The translations under genes were made by a program, and so were the position numbers. The notes below the pieces were generated by a model. That model was not told the origin of the DNA. It made no database searches and saw nothing but the letters and a program-made list of their open reading frames with translations. Of a DNA stretch of 23,087 nt, positions 13,884 through 21,857 are shown piece by piece; positions within the stretch are counted from its first letter, which is position 1; every line of letters starts with the position of its first letter. Source of the DNA: CALJIC01 sp039805565. Its GTDB lineage: Bacteria; Chloroflexota; Chloroflexia; Chloroflexales; Roseiflexaceae. The stretch spans positions 1 to 23,087 of the forward strand of contig JBDLTZ010000282.1 in the NCBI GenBank assembly GCA_039805565.1, read 5' to 3'.

Positions 13884-16331
13884 CTATCGGGCGTCGGTGG
13901 TCTCGCGTCCGAGCAGCCCGAGCAGCACCACGTAGGGCGTGCCGGCGTTCTCGGGGTGGTGCTCGAAGCGCGCCCGCTCGAAGTGTTGCGTCAGATAGGC
14001 GCGCCCGTCCGCCGGGTTGACCTCCAGCTGCGCCGGGGAGAGCGGCAGGCCGAAGAGCGCGAGGCTCTCGTCGAAGGTCGTGCCCGGCTTCCCGTCCAGC
14101 TCGAGTCCGTGGTTAGCCCAGTACCCGATGAACTCCGGCGCTATTGCGTGGCCGGTCTGTGGGAAGTACGCCGGGGCGCCTGGGTCGGCTTTCGGGAAGG
14201 CGAACCAGCTCCGGCCGCTCGCATCCAGCCGCTCGACGCCCAGGCGTCCCAGGAGCACGTCGTATGGGCGGGCGTTATCGGGGTGTAGCTCGAGCCGGTT
14301 GCGCTCGAACCACTGCGCCTCTACTGTGCGCCCCTCGAGCGTGATTGTCTGCTGCGGTCCAATCGGGTAGCCGAACACCGGCAGGCCGCCGTTCTGCTGC
14401 CAGTACTCCAGTAGCCGCCCGCAGACCTGGTGGCCGGTCTCGGGGAATGTGCGACAGCTTGTGGGCTGCGGCGCAGCCGGTGGCGCGGGCTGTGGCGCTG
14501 GAGCTGGTTGTGGCGCGGGTGCGGGCTGTGGCGCGGGTGCGCTCCCCACGGCGGGCGCGGCGTGGCTCAGGAACACCGGGCTCGGCCCCACATCCAGCAC
14601 GAAGGCGCCGCCCGGCGCGTCCCGCCCGGAGGCCGTCCCCCAGCGGTCGGTGAGTGTGCCGCGCGCCGAAGTGGTCGGGATGCTCACCTGGGCGCCGCGC
14701 GGCGCCCAGAGCACATCCACCGCCGCGCCGCCCGTGGTGAAGCGCACACCGTAGGCCTCCGGGCCGCTCACCGCCGTCAGGTCGTCCAGGGTGATCGTCC
14801 CCGCGCCGCTCTGGGCGTCCGGCTCGTCATCAAGCACCAGCGCCACGAGCGAGGCCGGGAAGTCCAGCCGCAGGTTGCCCGCGCCGCTGACGCGGTTCCA
14901 GCTCTCCACCTGCGCGCTCACCGGGGTAGAGAGGAACTGCCAGCCGCTGCCGCCCACGAAGCCGAGGCGGAACTGAAGCGTCTCGCCCTCGCGGTCGCGC
15001 AGCCAAACCTTCAGCGCGTGGCCGCTGACGTCGCCGTTGACCCAGATGCCGAGCTGGCTCGGGCTGCCCGGGATGGGCACCGCCGGGCGCGGGCTGAATA
15101 CGACATAATCATTGCCGCCGCCCGGGAAGCTGTAGGCAAGCGCGCCGGCCCCGCCGCCGGTGCGGGCCGCGCCGCTCGGGGTGAACGCCCCGTTCGGCTG
15201 GTCGCCGCGCCGCCACGCGCCGAAGCTCTCGAAGTCCAGCACCGTCTGGCGCTGGCCGAGCTCGATCGGGCCGACGGGCGTGGCGCCGGCGAGCTGCTGG
15301 TTGAGCGCGCGGAAGGCCGCGAGCGCGGCCTTCGGACGGCTGTAGTCGGTGAGGCCGGAGCCCCAGCCCAGCAGGCCGTACTGGTTGAACGGGCGGCCGT
15401 CGCGCTGCTCGGTGTCCTTCATGCTGTACCAGATCACCTTCTCCACGCCCGCGGCGCGCAGCAGCACCGAGGCCCGCACGAGGAAGCTGGCCTGATCCTC
15501 CTCGCTCACGCCGTCCGCATCGCGGCTCGCGGGGCCGCTGGACCAGCCGAACTCGGTGGCCCAGATCGGCTTGGCGCCAAACCCCTCGGCCATCGCGCGC
15601 ACCGCGGCCACGTCCCCCGCGCCGATCTGCCCCTCCTCAGGGCTGTAGGGGTCCACGTACGGGTGCAGCGCCAGCACGTCGAAGGAGCCCCAGCCGCCGC
15701 TCTGGGCCACCCCGCGGATGAAGCCGACGCTGGTGGGCACCACGCCGCCGCTGAGGACGGTGGCGCGCGGGTCGGCCCCTTTGATCGCCGGGTAGGCGGC
15801 CCGGAGCAGAGCGGCGTAGGCGGCGGCGTCGGGGCTCGGGCGCCAGTAGAGCTCGTTCTCCGGCTCGTTCCAGATCTGCCAGTGGCGCACCCGGTCCTTG
15901 TAGCGTGTCACCACGGCGGCCGCGAAGCGCGCGTAGGCGGCGGGGTCGGGCGCGTAGTAGCTCACCTGGCCGGCCGGGTCGCCGCCGAAGGGGGTGGCCC
16001 AGCTGGGCGGGTAGCCGAGCACGCCGATCACATTCACCCCGCGCGAGGCGAGCTGCGACACGGCCGTGTCGTACACACCCCACGCGAAGCGGCCCGGCTG
16101 TGGCTCGAGCCGGTACCAGAGGAAGTCCTCGCGCGCCCAGCCGGCCGACGCGCCGCTGAGCTGATCGAGCGGCAGGCGGTAGCTGCCGGGGTCGGGGTGG
16201 CGCGCCGCGATGTGGCTGTTGACGCCGAAGTCGGACTGGCCGGGCGGCACGTTCACCTGCGCGCGCGCCGGTGGGGGGATGGTGCCGGCCAGGCTCAGGG
16301 CGAGCAGGACCAGGGTGAGGGTGCGGTGCAT
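13884..16331 (-). CDS. Secreted clan GH-A glycosidase with binding modules and surface repeats
   Basis: An 815-residue exported enzyme. The start at 16331 follows GGAGAG closely and gives a clean signal peptide (MHRTLTLVLLALSLAGTIPP ... ARAQ). Residues 30-345 are a TIM barrel of the GH39/GH5 kind: HWQIWNEPENELYW supplies the acid/base Glu156 and KPIWATEFGW the nucleophile Glu260. Residues 365-520 look like a carbohydrate-binding jelly roll (VLDFESFGAW, GIWVNGDVSG, ITLDDLTAV). Residues 530-590 match the C-terminal beta-sandwich of such hydrolases. A (PQPAPA)n linker at 596-624 leads to two copies (about 627-700 and 722-809) of a domain with FPxTGH, FER.R.E.HP(D/E)NA and PY.VLLG.LG, common in secreted Chloroflexi proteins. 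It likely cuts or remodels an extracellular polysaccharide. The exact GH family is unsure. Confidence 0.85.
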   Translation of the reverse strand: MHRTLTLVLLALSLAGTIPPPARAQVNVPPGQSDFGVNSHIAARHPDPGSYRLPLDQLSGASAGWAREDFLWYRLEPQPGRFAWGVYDTAVSQLASRGVNVIGVLGYPPSWATPFGGDPAGQVSYYAPDPAAYARFAAAVVTRYKDRVRHWQIWNEPENELYWRPSPDAAAYAALLRAAYPAIKGADPRATVLSGGVVPTSVGFIRGVAQSGGWGSFDVLALHPYVDPYSPEEGQIGAGDVAAVRAMAEGFGAKPIWATEFGWSSGPASRDADGVSEEDQASFLVRASVLLRAAGVEKVIWYSMKDTEQRDGRPFNQYGLLGWGSGLTDYSRPKAALAAFRALNQQLAGATPVGPIELGQRQTVLDFESFGAWRRGDQPNGAFTPSGAARTGGGAGALAYSFPGGGNDYVVFSPRPAVPIPGSPSQLGIWVNGDVSGHALKVWLRDREGETLQFRLGFVGGSGWQFLSTPVSAQVESWNRVSGAGNLRLDFPASLVALVLDDEPDAQSGAGTITLDDLTAVSGPEAYGVRFTTGGAAVDVLWAPRGAQVSIPTTSARGTLTDRWGTASGRDAPGGAFVLDVGPSPVFLSHAAPAVGSAPAPQPAPAPQPAPAPQPAPPAAPQPTSCRTFPETGHQVCGRLLEYWQQNGGLPVFGYPIGPQQTITLEGRTVEAQWFERNRLELHPDNARPYDVLLGRLGVERLDASGRSWFAFPKADPGAPAYFPQTGHAIAPEFIGYWANHGLELDGKPGTTFDESLALFGLPLSPAQLEVNPADGRAYLTQHFERARFEHHPENAGTPYVVLLGLLGRETTDAR

Positions 16332-16458
16332 GGGCGGCTCTCCAGGAAGCGTCAAAACGTCGCTCCCAGTGTACTCTGTGGGCCATACCACGGTGCGATC
16401 GGAACGGCGGCGAAGCGGGAGCAGTGTCGCTTGGGGGCGCCGCGCGGGGCGCCCGGCG

Positions 16459-16467
16459 TGCTATACT
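16459..16467 (+). promoter_or_regulatory. Extended -10 promoter of the dioxygenase gene
   Basis: TGC-TATACT with predicted transcription start near 16474, about 51 bases before the ATG at 16525. It lies in the 193-base gap between this gene and the divergent glycosidase. Confidence 0.6.
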
Positions 16468-16524
16468 GAGAGCACCGTAAAGAGGGTAACAGAGCGACGG
16501 CAACGCTGCAATGGAGGGGCACAT

Positions 16525-17361
16525 ATGCTCACGGAGGCGCACCGGCGGTTCTTCGACGAGAACGGCTACGTGGTGGTGAAGGGGCTGTTCAGCCAGGAGG
16601 AGGTGGCGCGCTACCGCGACCACTACATGACACTGCGGAAGCGCGGGACCTACCCCGGCGATCTGTCGGGCGTTGATACGAGCAGCAAAGATCCGCTGAA
16701 GATGTACCCGCGCATGATCCACATGCACCGCTGGGACGAGGTCTCGCTCCAGTGGATGGTGGACGAGCGCATCAACGCCTGCCTGACAGGCCTGCTCGAT
16801 CGCGAGCCGTACGCGGTGCAGACGATGCTCTACTTCAAGCCGCCGGGGGCGCGCGGCCAGGCGCTTCACCAGGACAACTTCTACCTGCGGGCGAAGCCGG
16901 GCACCTGCATGGCCGCCTGGATGGCGCTCGACCCGTGCGACGAGGCGAACGGCTGCATGCAGGTGGTGCCGCAGAGCCATACCTGGGAGCTGCTCTGCAC
17001 CGAGAAGGCCGACACGAAGGTGAGCTTCACTGACGTGACGGTGCCGCTGCCGCCGGACGCTCAAGTGATGCCGGTGGAGATGCAGCCCGGCGACGTGCTG
17101 TTCTTCAACGGTGCGCTGGTGCACGGCAGCTTCCCGAACAGCACCACCGACCGCTTCCGCCGCGCGCTGATCGGGCACTATATCGAGGGCCGCGCCGATC
17201 AGGTGTCGCAGTTCTACCACCCTGCGCTGCGGATGGATGGCACGCCGCTGGAGCTCGAGGTGGCGCAGGGCGGCGGCACGTGCGGCGTGTGGGCGGAGCG
17301 CGACGGGGAGCCGGTGATCGAGATGGTGGGCGCCGAGACGGTGGTCCGCAAGCACGAGTGA
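16525..17361 (+). CDS. Phytanoyl-CoA dioxygenase (PhyH) family protein
   Basis: A 278-residue Fe(II)/2-oxoglutarate-dependent oxygenase. The iron-binding triad is visible as HQDNFY (His115, Asp117) and VHGSFPNS (His200), and TDRFRRALIGHY supplies the 2-oxoglutarate-binding arginine (R212 or R213). The N-terminal FFDENGYVVVKGLFSQEEV is the standard opening of PhyH proteins, and the length is normal. The start at 16525 is set by GGAGG at 16513-16517, seven to eight bases upstream; the longer open frame has no support. Bacterial members hydroxylate many small molecules, lipids or antibiotic intermediates, so the substrate cannot be named. It stands alone, with a divergent glycosidase upstream and a convergent FAD enzyme downstream. 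Confidence 0.88.
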   Translation: MLTEAHRRFFDENGYVVVKGLFSQEEVARYRDHYMTLRKRGTYPGDLSGVDTSSKDPLKMYPRMIHMHRWDEVSLQWMVDERINACLTGLLDREPYAVQTMLYFKPPGARGQALHQDNFYLRAKPGTCMAAWMALDPCDEANGCMQVVPQSHTWELLCTEKADTKVSFTDVTVPLPPDAQVMPVEMQPGDVLFFNGALVHGSFPNSTTDRFRRALIGHYIEGRADQVSQFYHPALRMDGTPLELEVAQGGGTCGVWAERDGEPVIEMVGAETVVRKHE

Positions 17362-17446
17362 CCAGTTCTGAGTGACCAGTCCTGAGTGCTGAGTCAGGGG
17401 ATCCTCGTACCCAAGACTCAGCACTCAGCACTCAGCACTCAGCACT
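17361..17446. repeat. Tandem heptamers and inverted repeat between convergent genes
   Basis: Two tandem 14-mers ACCAGTYCTGAGTG occupy 17361-17388, and four exact copies of the heptamer ACTCAGC occupy 17416-17443. CTGAGTGCTGAGTC at 17382-17395 is the reverse complement of 17415-17428, giving a 14-bp stem with a 19-base loop. The block starts on the last base of the dioxygenase stop codon and ends 7 bases before the stop of the convergent gene, so it may terminate both transcripts. Similar CTCAGCA arrays recur in Chloroflexi genomes, as far as I recall. Confidence 0.8.
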
Positions 17447-17453
17447 TCGTTGC

Positions 17454-18800
17454 CTACCCGCCCCGTGCCATAATCCCGCCGCCGGAGAGGCGGACGCGCG
17501 CGGCGTACTCCACCACCTCACCCGCTACCTTGCGGCCGAGCTCGACGGCGAAGTTCGTGCCGCGGTCCCACGGGTAGACCTGGCTCATGCTGGCCCAGTA
17601 GAGCCCCGGCAGCGGCGTGGCCAGCGGCGGCACGCGCCTGGCGTGGTCCACCTGCACGATCGGCTGCGCGTACGGCTCACGGTGCAGCCAGCTGTCCCGC
17701 ACCCACGACGGGTCGAAGGCCGGGTTGACGCGCTTGAGCGCCGGGAGGAAGCGCGCCAGGATCTCCTCCTTGCTCAGCCGGAAGTACTCGTGCGTGGGCT
17801 CCAGGTAGTCGCCGCAGTAGATCAGGTGGTCGCCACCGTAGAACTGCGGCTCGATGAAGTTGGTGTGCTCCACCAGCGCCAGGAACGGGAACTCGCTCTT
17901 GGGCGGCATGAGCCAGTAGATCTCGTCGAGCAGCTTCTGCTTGAGCGCGATCGTCAGCACCACCGCGCCCATCGAGCGCAGGCCGCGCAGGTCGGCCAGG
18001 TACGCGTCCGGGAGCCCCGGCGCGAGCTTCGCCAGCAGGCCGGGCGAGCCGGTGACGATCACGGCGTCGAACTCCTGCGCGGGCACGCCGGCCGCGCGCA
18101 CGCGCCAGCCGCCCTCATCGCCCTGCGGGCCGAGCGGCTCGAGCCCCTCGATCGGCGCGCCGAGGTGGACCTGGGCTCCGAGCGACTGGACCTTGGCGAG
18201 CAGCGCGTCGCAGAAGGCCTGGAAGCCGCCCTCGAAGTAGCCGAGCTTGAAGCTGCGGGCCTTGAAGCGCGCCCACAGCCACGCCATGTTGACCTCGTCG
18301 GCGTAGGGGCCGAACTTGCCCTCGAGCAGCGGCCGGATGAGCTCGCGGTAGGCGTGCGGCCCCATCCAGCGCCGGGTCCACTCGGCGGCGGTGGTCTGCT
18401 CGAGCTGGCGCCAGTTGTCGGTGGCGTACTTGAGGTAGGCGATGGCCGCGCCGAAGCGCACGCGGTCCGGGAAGGGCAGCGCGGGGAACGTCAGCACCGG
18501 CTTCACGCCGTCCAGCGCGTAGGTCTTGCCGCGCCACCACTGGGCGGTGATCGGGCGGCGGAAGAAGAGCTTATCGGCGAGCCCGATCTCCTGCACCAGC
18601 TGCTTAATCGCCACGTCGGTTTCGAACAGGTGGTGGTAGAAGCGCTCGAGCGGCCAGGCCCAGCGCTCGTCGCGGAAGCCCGAGGCCAGCCCGCCGGCGA
18701 CGGGGGCGGCCTCGTACACAGTGACCGCGTACCCGGCGCGCGCCAGGTCGTAGGCGGCGGCGAGCCCGGCGATCCCGGCGCCCGCGATGGCTACTTTCAT
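17454..18800 (-). CDS. FAD-dependent amine-oxidase/UDP-galactopyranose-mutase-like enzyme
   Basis: A 448-residue flavoprotein. The dinucleotide-binding motif GAGIAGLAAAYDLARAG opens the protein at residues 7-23, followed by VYEAAPVAGGLASGF, the second FAD contact. The central part has FYHHLFETD, WWRGKTYALDGV and RPLLEGKFGPY, and the C-terminal FAD-closing segment is PGLYWASMSQVYPWDRGTN. This layout is that of the protoporphyrinogen-oxidase/amine-oxidase superfamily that also contains UDP-galactopyranose mutases and phytoene desaturases. The start at 18800 follows GGAG by eight bases. Enzymes of this sort commonly sit beside glycosyltransferases and flippases, so a role in nucleotide-sugar or lipid-linked-sugar metabolism is plausible. 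It probably shares a transcript with the flippase-like gene 102 bases upstream. The reaction is unknown. Confidence 0.8.
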   Translation of the reverse strand: MKVAIAGAGIAGLAAAYDLARAGYAVTVYEAAPVAGGLASGFRDERWAWPLERFYHHLFETDVAIKQLVQEIGLADKLFFRRPITAQWWRGKTYALDGVKPVLTFPALPFPDRVRFGAAIAYLKYATDNWRQLEQTTAAEWTRRWMGPHAYRELIRPLLEGKFGPYADEVNMAWLWARFKARSFKLGYFEGGFQAFCDALLAKVQSLGAQVHLGAPIEGLEPLGPQGDEGGWRVRAAGVPAQEFDAVIVTGSPGLLAKLAPGLPDAYLADLRGLRSMGAVVLTIALKQKLLDEIYWLMPPKSEFPFLALVEHTNFIEPQFYGGDHLIYCGDYLEPTHEYFRLSKEEILARFLPALKRVNPAFDPSWVRDSWLHREPYAQPIVQVDHARRVPPLATPLPGLYWASMSQVYPWDRGTNFAVELGRKVAGEVVEYAARVRLSGGGIMARGG

Positions 18801-18866
18801 TGTTAGTTCTCCAGCGTGCGCTGAGCGCAATGATGTGGGAGAAGTTATTTCTGGGGGTTGCACCCC

Positions 18867-18881
18867 CTGGCCCCCGCTATG
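18867..18881. terminator. Short G/C hairpin in the gap between flippase and FAD-enzyme genes
   Basis: GGGGGT and ACCCCC enclose a three-base TGC loop within 18850-18885, in the 102-base gap of the minus-strand pair. It could attenuate transcription between the genes. It lacks a T run and may be only a GC-rich accident; coordinates are approximate to a few bases. Confidence 0.3.
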
Positions 18882-18902
18882 AGCCACAGCCGCGCTAGAG
18901 CT

Positions 18903-19901
18903 CTAGGGTGTCTCGGGCGCGGTCTCGCGGGCCCGGCCGAAGTCGCTCCAGCCCATGTGCTCCATCAGCATGTAGTACGCCCCGAGCAGCGTGATCGGCA
19001 GCCAGAGCGCCACGTGCAGCACGAGCGTGTAGCCGGCGGCGAGCGCCTGCGGCACCCCGTAGGCCGAGAGCACCGCGATCCCCGGCAGGTCGAAGGTGCC
19101 GACGTAGCCGGGCGAGGAGGGCAGGGTGGTGGCGAGGTTGACAACCGCGGTCATCAGCATCAGCACTAGGAACGAGACCTCGAATGGGAAGGCGTGCATG
19201 ACGAACCAGTACTTGAGTGTCTCGGTGAGCCAGATCACGCACGACGAGAGGAAGATCAGCGCCAGCTCGCGCGGGCTGCGGAGCGACTGAAGGCCCTCGA
19301 TGAACTTGTCGAACAGGCCGTGGACCTTCGGCCGCAGCCGCTCGGGGAGCAGGTGGTCCACCGCCCACGCGTACAGGCGCCCCATCTGGGCCGGGCGTGC
19401 GGCAAGGGCCAGGAAGGCGACCAGGGCGCCGAAGAACAGCACGCTGAAGATCGTGACCAGGGCGGCGTAGCCGGGGGGCAGCGGCGCGAACGGCAGTGTC
19501 ACGAACACGAATAGCAGCATCACTAGGCCGTCGAACAGCCGCTCGAGCACTACTGTGGCGAGCGAGGCGCTGATCGGCACCCCCTCCTTGCGCCGCAGCA
19601 CGTAGGAGCGCAGCACCTCGCCCGCGCGCGCCGGGTAGACGTTGTTGCCCATGTAGCCGATCACGACCACGGGGAACAGGCGGCGGGTGGGGATCTGCTT
19701 CATGTGGCGCAGCATGTAGTGCCAGCGCCAGGTGCGGGCCCACACAGCGCCGAAGTAGACAACGACGCCGGGGATGAGCCACCAGTAATTGGCCTGGCGC
19801 ACCGTGTCCCAGAAGTGCCCGAGGTCCAGCCCGCGCAGTGCGACCCAGAGGAAGACGGCGCTGATGGCGATCCCGAGCCACAGCTTCCAGTTGCGTAGCA
19901 A
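18903..19901 (-). CDS. Flippase-like integral membrane protein (LPG_synthase_TM family)
   Basis: A 332-residue multi-pass membrane protein of the lysylphosphatidylglycerol-synthase transmembrane family (UPF0104/PF03706-like). The N-terminus has LWLGIAISAVFLWVALRGLD, typical of the family, then the conserved GYMGNNVYPARAGEVLRSYVL at residues 83-103 and LERLFDGL at 119-126, followed by further hydrophobic spans and the LPSSPGYVGTFDLPG motif at about 259-273. All the family motifs are present, but there is no soluble aminoacyl transferase domain, so it is the flippase-only type. The start is a TTG at 19901, seven bases after AAGGA. It would move a lipid or lipid-linked sugar across the membrane. 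A clear promoter lies 76 bases upstream. Confidence 0.85.
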   Translation of the reverse strand: MLRNWKLWLGIAISAVFLWVALRGLDLGHFWDTVRQANYWWLIPGVVVYFGAVWARTWRWHYMLRHMKQIPTRRLFPVVVIGYMGNNVYPARAGEVLRSYVLRRKEGVPISASLATVVLERLFDGLVMLLFVFVTLPFAPLPPGYAALVTIFSVLFFGALVAFLALAARPAQMGRLYAWAVDHLLPERLRPKVHGLFDKFIEGLQSLRSPRELALIFLSSCVIWLTETLKYWFVMHAFPFEVSFLVLMLMTAVVNLATTLPSSPGYVGTFDLPGIAVLSAYGVPQALAAGYTLVLHVALWLPITLLGAYYMLMEHMGWSDFGRARETAPETP

Positions 19902-19976
19902 TGAGATGTCCTTCTGAACAGGTGCCGGCAGACCGCGCTCAGCAGCACACGTTTAAGGGGCAGCTACAACCGCGGA

Positions 19977-20005
19977 ATGATACCCGTCGGCTAGATGCTT
20001 GTCAA
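19977..20005 (-). promoter_or_regulatory. Sigma-70 promoter of the flippase/FAD-enzyme pair
   Basis: On the minus strand a perfect TTGACA (20000-20005) and TATCAT (19977-19982) are exactly 17 bases apart. Transcription would start near 19970, giving a leader of about 70 bases to the TTG at 19901. This is the best-matched -35 in the window. Confidence 0.75.
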
Positions 20006-20014
20006 AGGCGGCGC

Positions 20015-21760
20015 TCACCGGTCTGGGCGTGGCCAGATCGTCCAGAGCGCCAGCAGGGCCGCAGCAGCCCAGGCCCACTGCGCCTCGGGGAGCACCCCGT
20101 TGATGCGCAGCAGCACACCGCCGATGAAAAGCGCGCTCGCCAGGATACCGCCGGCGAGTCGCCCCGTGGCACGCTCCACCCGGCGCATGCCGCGCTCGAG
20201 GCGTGTCAGGTCCACCCGCAGCTGGAGATCGCCCCGATTGGCGGCTTTGTAGTAGGTGTCCATCTGGCGCGGCAGCGTCGCGGCCACCTGGCCCAGCACC
20301 GTCAGCTCGCGGCGCACTGCGTCCACCCAGTCCCCCTCGCGGCGCTGGCGCGCGATCATCTCGTCGGCGAACGGGCGGGTCTCCTCGAACAGGTTGATAT
20401 CTGGGTGCAGCCCCGTGACGATGCCGCTCACCAGGCTGATCGCCCGCCCGAGGTAGATCAGGTCCTGCGGGATCTGGAACGGCAGGTCGCGCACCAGGTG
20501 CTCGGTCTCGTTGAAGATCTGCTCGACGTCCATGTTCGTCAGCTCGCGCTGCGTGCGGTCGTAGGTGTAGCGCAGCACCACGTTGAGCGCCTGGACGATC
20601 GGGCGCCGGTCGGTGCCGGGCAGCAGCATGCCGAGCTGGTCGAGGACCTCCACGATGCGCTCGGCGTCGTTGGTGGCCATGCCGACCACCCCCTCGCGCA
20701 TGATCTCCATGATGCCCGGTCGCAGCTGACCCACCATCCCCGTGTCCAGGATCACGAGCGTGAACGGCGCGCCGGGCTGGGTGCCGTTGGTGGGCGCCGG
20801 TGGGGGGGCCTCGACCCGCACGAACAGGTTGCCGGGGTGCGGGTCGGCGTGGAAGAAGCCGTCCAGGAAGAACTGTTTGAGGAAGGCGTTGTTGAGGCGC
20901 GTGGCGAGCTCGGCGCGGTTCACGCCGGCGCGGCCGAGGGCGGCGTAGTCGCTGATCTTGATGCCGGCCATGCGCTCCATCACCAGCACGCGCCGGGTGG
21001 AGCGCTCGGGGTAGGGCTCGGGGAAGGCCACGCCGGGGGTGGTGGCGAAGTTGGCGCGGAAGGTGAGGCCGCTCTGGGCCTCCTGCACGTAGTCGAGCTC
21101 CTCGCGCAGCACGCGGGCGAACTCCTCGAACAGGCGCTCGAGGTCGGCGCGGCGGCGGATGAGCGGGTAGTTCTTGACCAGGCGCACCGCCCAGTGGATG
21201 GCGCTCAGGTCGATCTCGACGATCTCGTCGATGCGTGGGCGCTGCACCTTGACGGCCACGTCCCGCCCGTCGTGCAGGGCGGCGTAGTAGACCTGCCCGA
21301 GCGAGGCGGCGGCCACCGGCGTCGGGTCGAAGCTAGCGAACAGCTCCTCGGGGGCCGCGCCGAGCTCCTCGACGATCGTCTGCAGCACGTAGCCGAGCGG
21401 CGCGGCGGGGACCTCGTCCTGGAGGCCGGCGAGCTCGTCGGTGATCGCGGCGGGCAGGATATCGGCGCGGGCGCTGAGGAACTGGCCGAGCTTGATCAGC
21501 ACGCCGCCGAGGCGCGCGGCCAGCCAGCGGAACTCACGCGCCATCTTGCGGTAGCGCGCAAGCCCTGAGCGCCGGACCCACCAGCCGGTGAGGCGGAAGC
21601 GGCCGAGGAAGATGTCGAAGATGTAGATATGGACGATGACGCCCAGGAAGAACCAGGAGACGCGCAGGAAGCGCCGCCTCCGGTTGACGCGGTAGGGTGG
21701 GAGGCTGGGGGCGTGCTGCGGCGGCTGCGGCGCGGGCCCTTGCTTCGTGATAGTTTGCAC
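20015..21760 (-). CDS. UbiB/ABC1-family atypical protein kinase
   Basis: A 581-residue protein-kinase-like ATPase of the ABC1/ADCK/UbiB family. Family marks are the KxGQ motif VLIKLGQFLSARADILP (Lys91), the Ala-rich loop AAASLGQVYYA near 151-160, VAVKVQRP with Lys172, the EELDY motif near 221-225, HADPHPGNLF at 305-314 and LDTGMVG with Asp340. The N-terminus has a hydrophobic stretch (WFFLGVIVHIYIFDIFL) and the C-terminus two more (ILASALFIGGVLLRI and WAWAAAALLALWTIW), so it is membrane bound. Members regulate quinone or other lipid metabolism. The start is taken as GTG 21760 because the -10 at 21768-21773 puts the transcription start at or next to it and no other ATG/GTG/TTG in frame follows for over 30 codons. 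Confidence 0.88.
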   Translation of the reverse strand: MQTITKQGPAPQPPQHAPSLPPYRVNRRRRFLRVSWFFLGVIVHIYIFDIFLGRFRLTGWWVRRSGLARYRKMAREFRWLAARLGGVLIKLGQFLSARADILPAAITDELAGLQDEVPAAPLGYVLQTIVEELGAAPEELFASFDPTPVAAASLGQVYYAALHDGRDVAVKVQRPRIDEIVEIDLSAIHWAVRLVKNYPLIRRRADLERLFEEFARVLREELDYVQEAQSGLTFRANFATTPGVAFPEPYPERSTRRVLVMERMAGIKISDYAALGRAGVNRAELATRLNNAFLKQFFLDGFFHADPHPGNLFVRVEAPPPAPTNGTQPGAPFTLVILDTGMVGQLRPGIMEIMREGVVGMATNDAERIVEVLDQLGMLLPGTDRRPIVQALNVVLRYTYDRTQRELTNMDVEQIFNETEHLVRDLPFQIPQDLIYLGRAISLVSGIVTGLHPDINLFEETRPFADEMIARQRREGDWVDAVRRELTVLGQVAATLPRQMDTYYKAANRGDLQLRVDLTRLERGMRRVERATGRLAGGILASALFIGGVLLRINGVLPEAQWAWAAAALLALWTIWPRPDR

Positions 21761-21767
21761 GCAGTGA

Positions 21768-21776
21768 ATTATAGCA
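21768..21776 (-). promoter_or_regulatory. Extended -10 promoter giving a leaderless UbiB mRNA
   Basis: Minus-strand TGC-TATAAT, a perfect -10 with TG extension. Seven bases separate the hexamer from the GTG at 21760, so transcription should begin on or just before the start codon, leaving no room for a Shine-Dalgarno. Confidence 0.65.
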
Positions 21777-21811
21777 CGGGGCGGCCTCACAGCGGCGCAC
21801 GCAACCTGTCC

Positions 21812-21840
21812 TTGACGCGGTGCGGGGCGCGTGCTACTGT
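21812..21840 (+). promoter_or_regulatory. Sigma-70 promoter of the phosphatase-cobT operon
   Basis: TTGACG at 21812-21817 and TACTGT at 21835-21840 are exactly 17 bases apart, and TGC at 21832-21834 adds a TG extension. Transcription would begin near 21847, leaving about 11 bases of leader with GGAGG at 21847-21851 in it. It is back to back with the UbiB promoter. Confidence 0.65.
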
Positions 21841-21857
21841 GGGCCTGGAGGTGCGAC

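Noticed and set aside
14430..16469. A 679-codon open frame antisense to the glycosidase gene
   Set aside because: It is a low-complexity His/Arg/Ala-rich product of the high GC content; the minus strand carries the signal peptide, catalytic glutamates and domain motifs.
17361..17446. CRISPR array
   Set aside because: The units are 7 and 14 bp direct repeats without spacers and no cas gene is near.
19901..21568. A 555-codon open frame antisense to the UbiB kinase
   Set aside because: Its translation is rich in Arg, His, Val and Asp with no domain; the opposite strand has all UbiB motifs.
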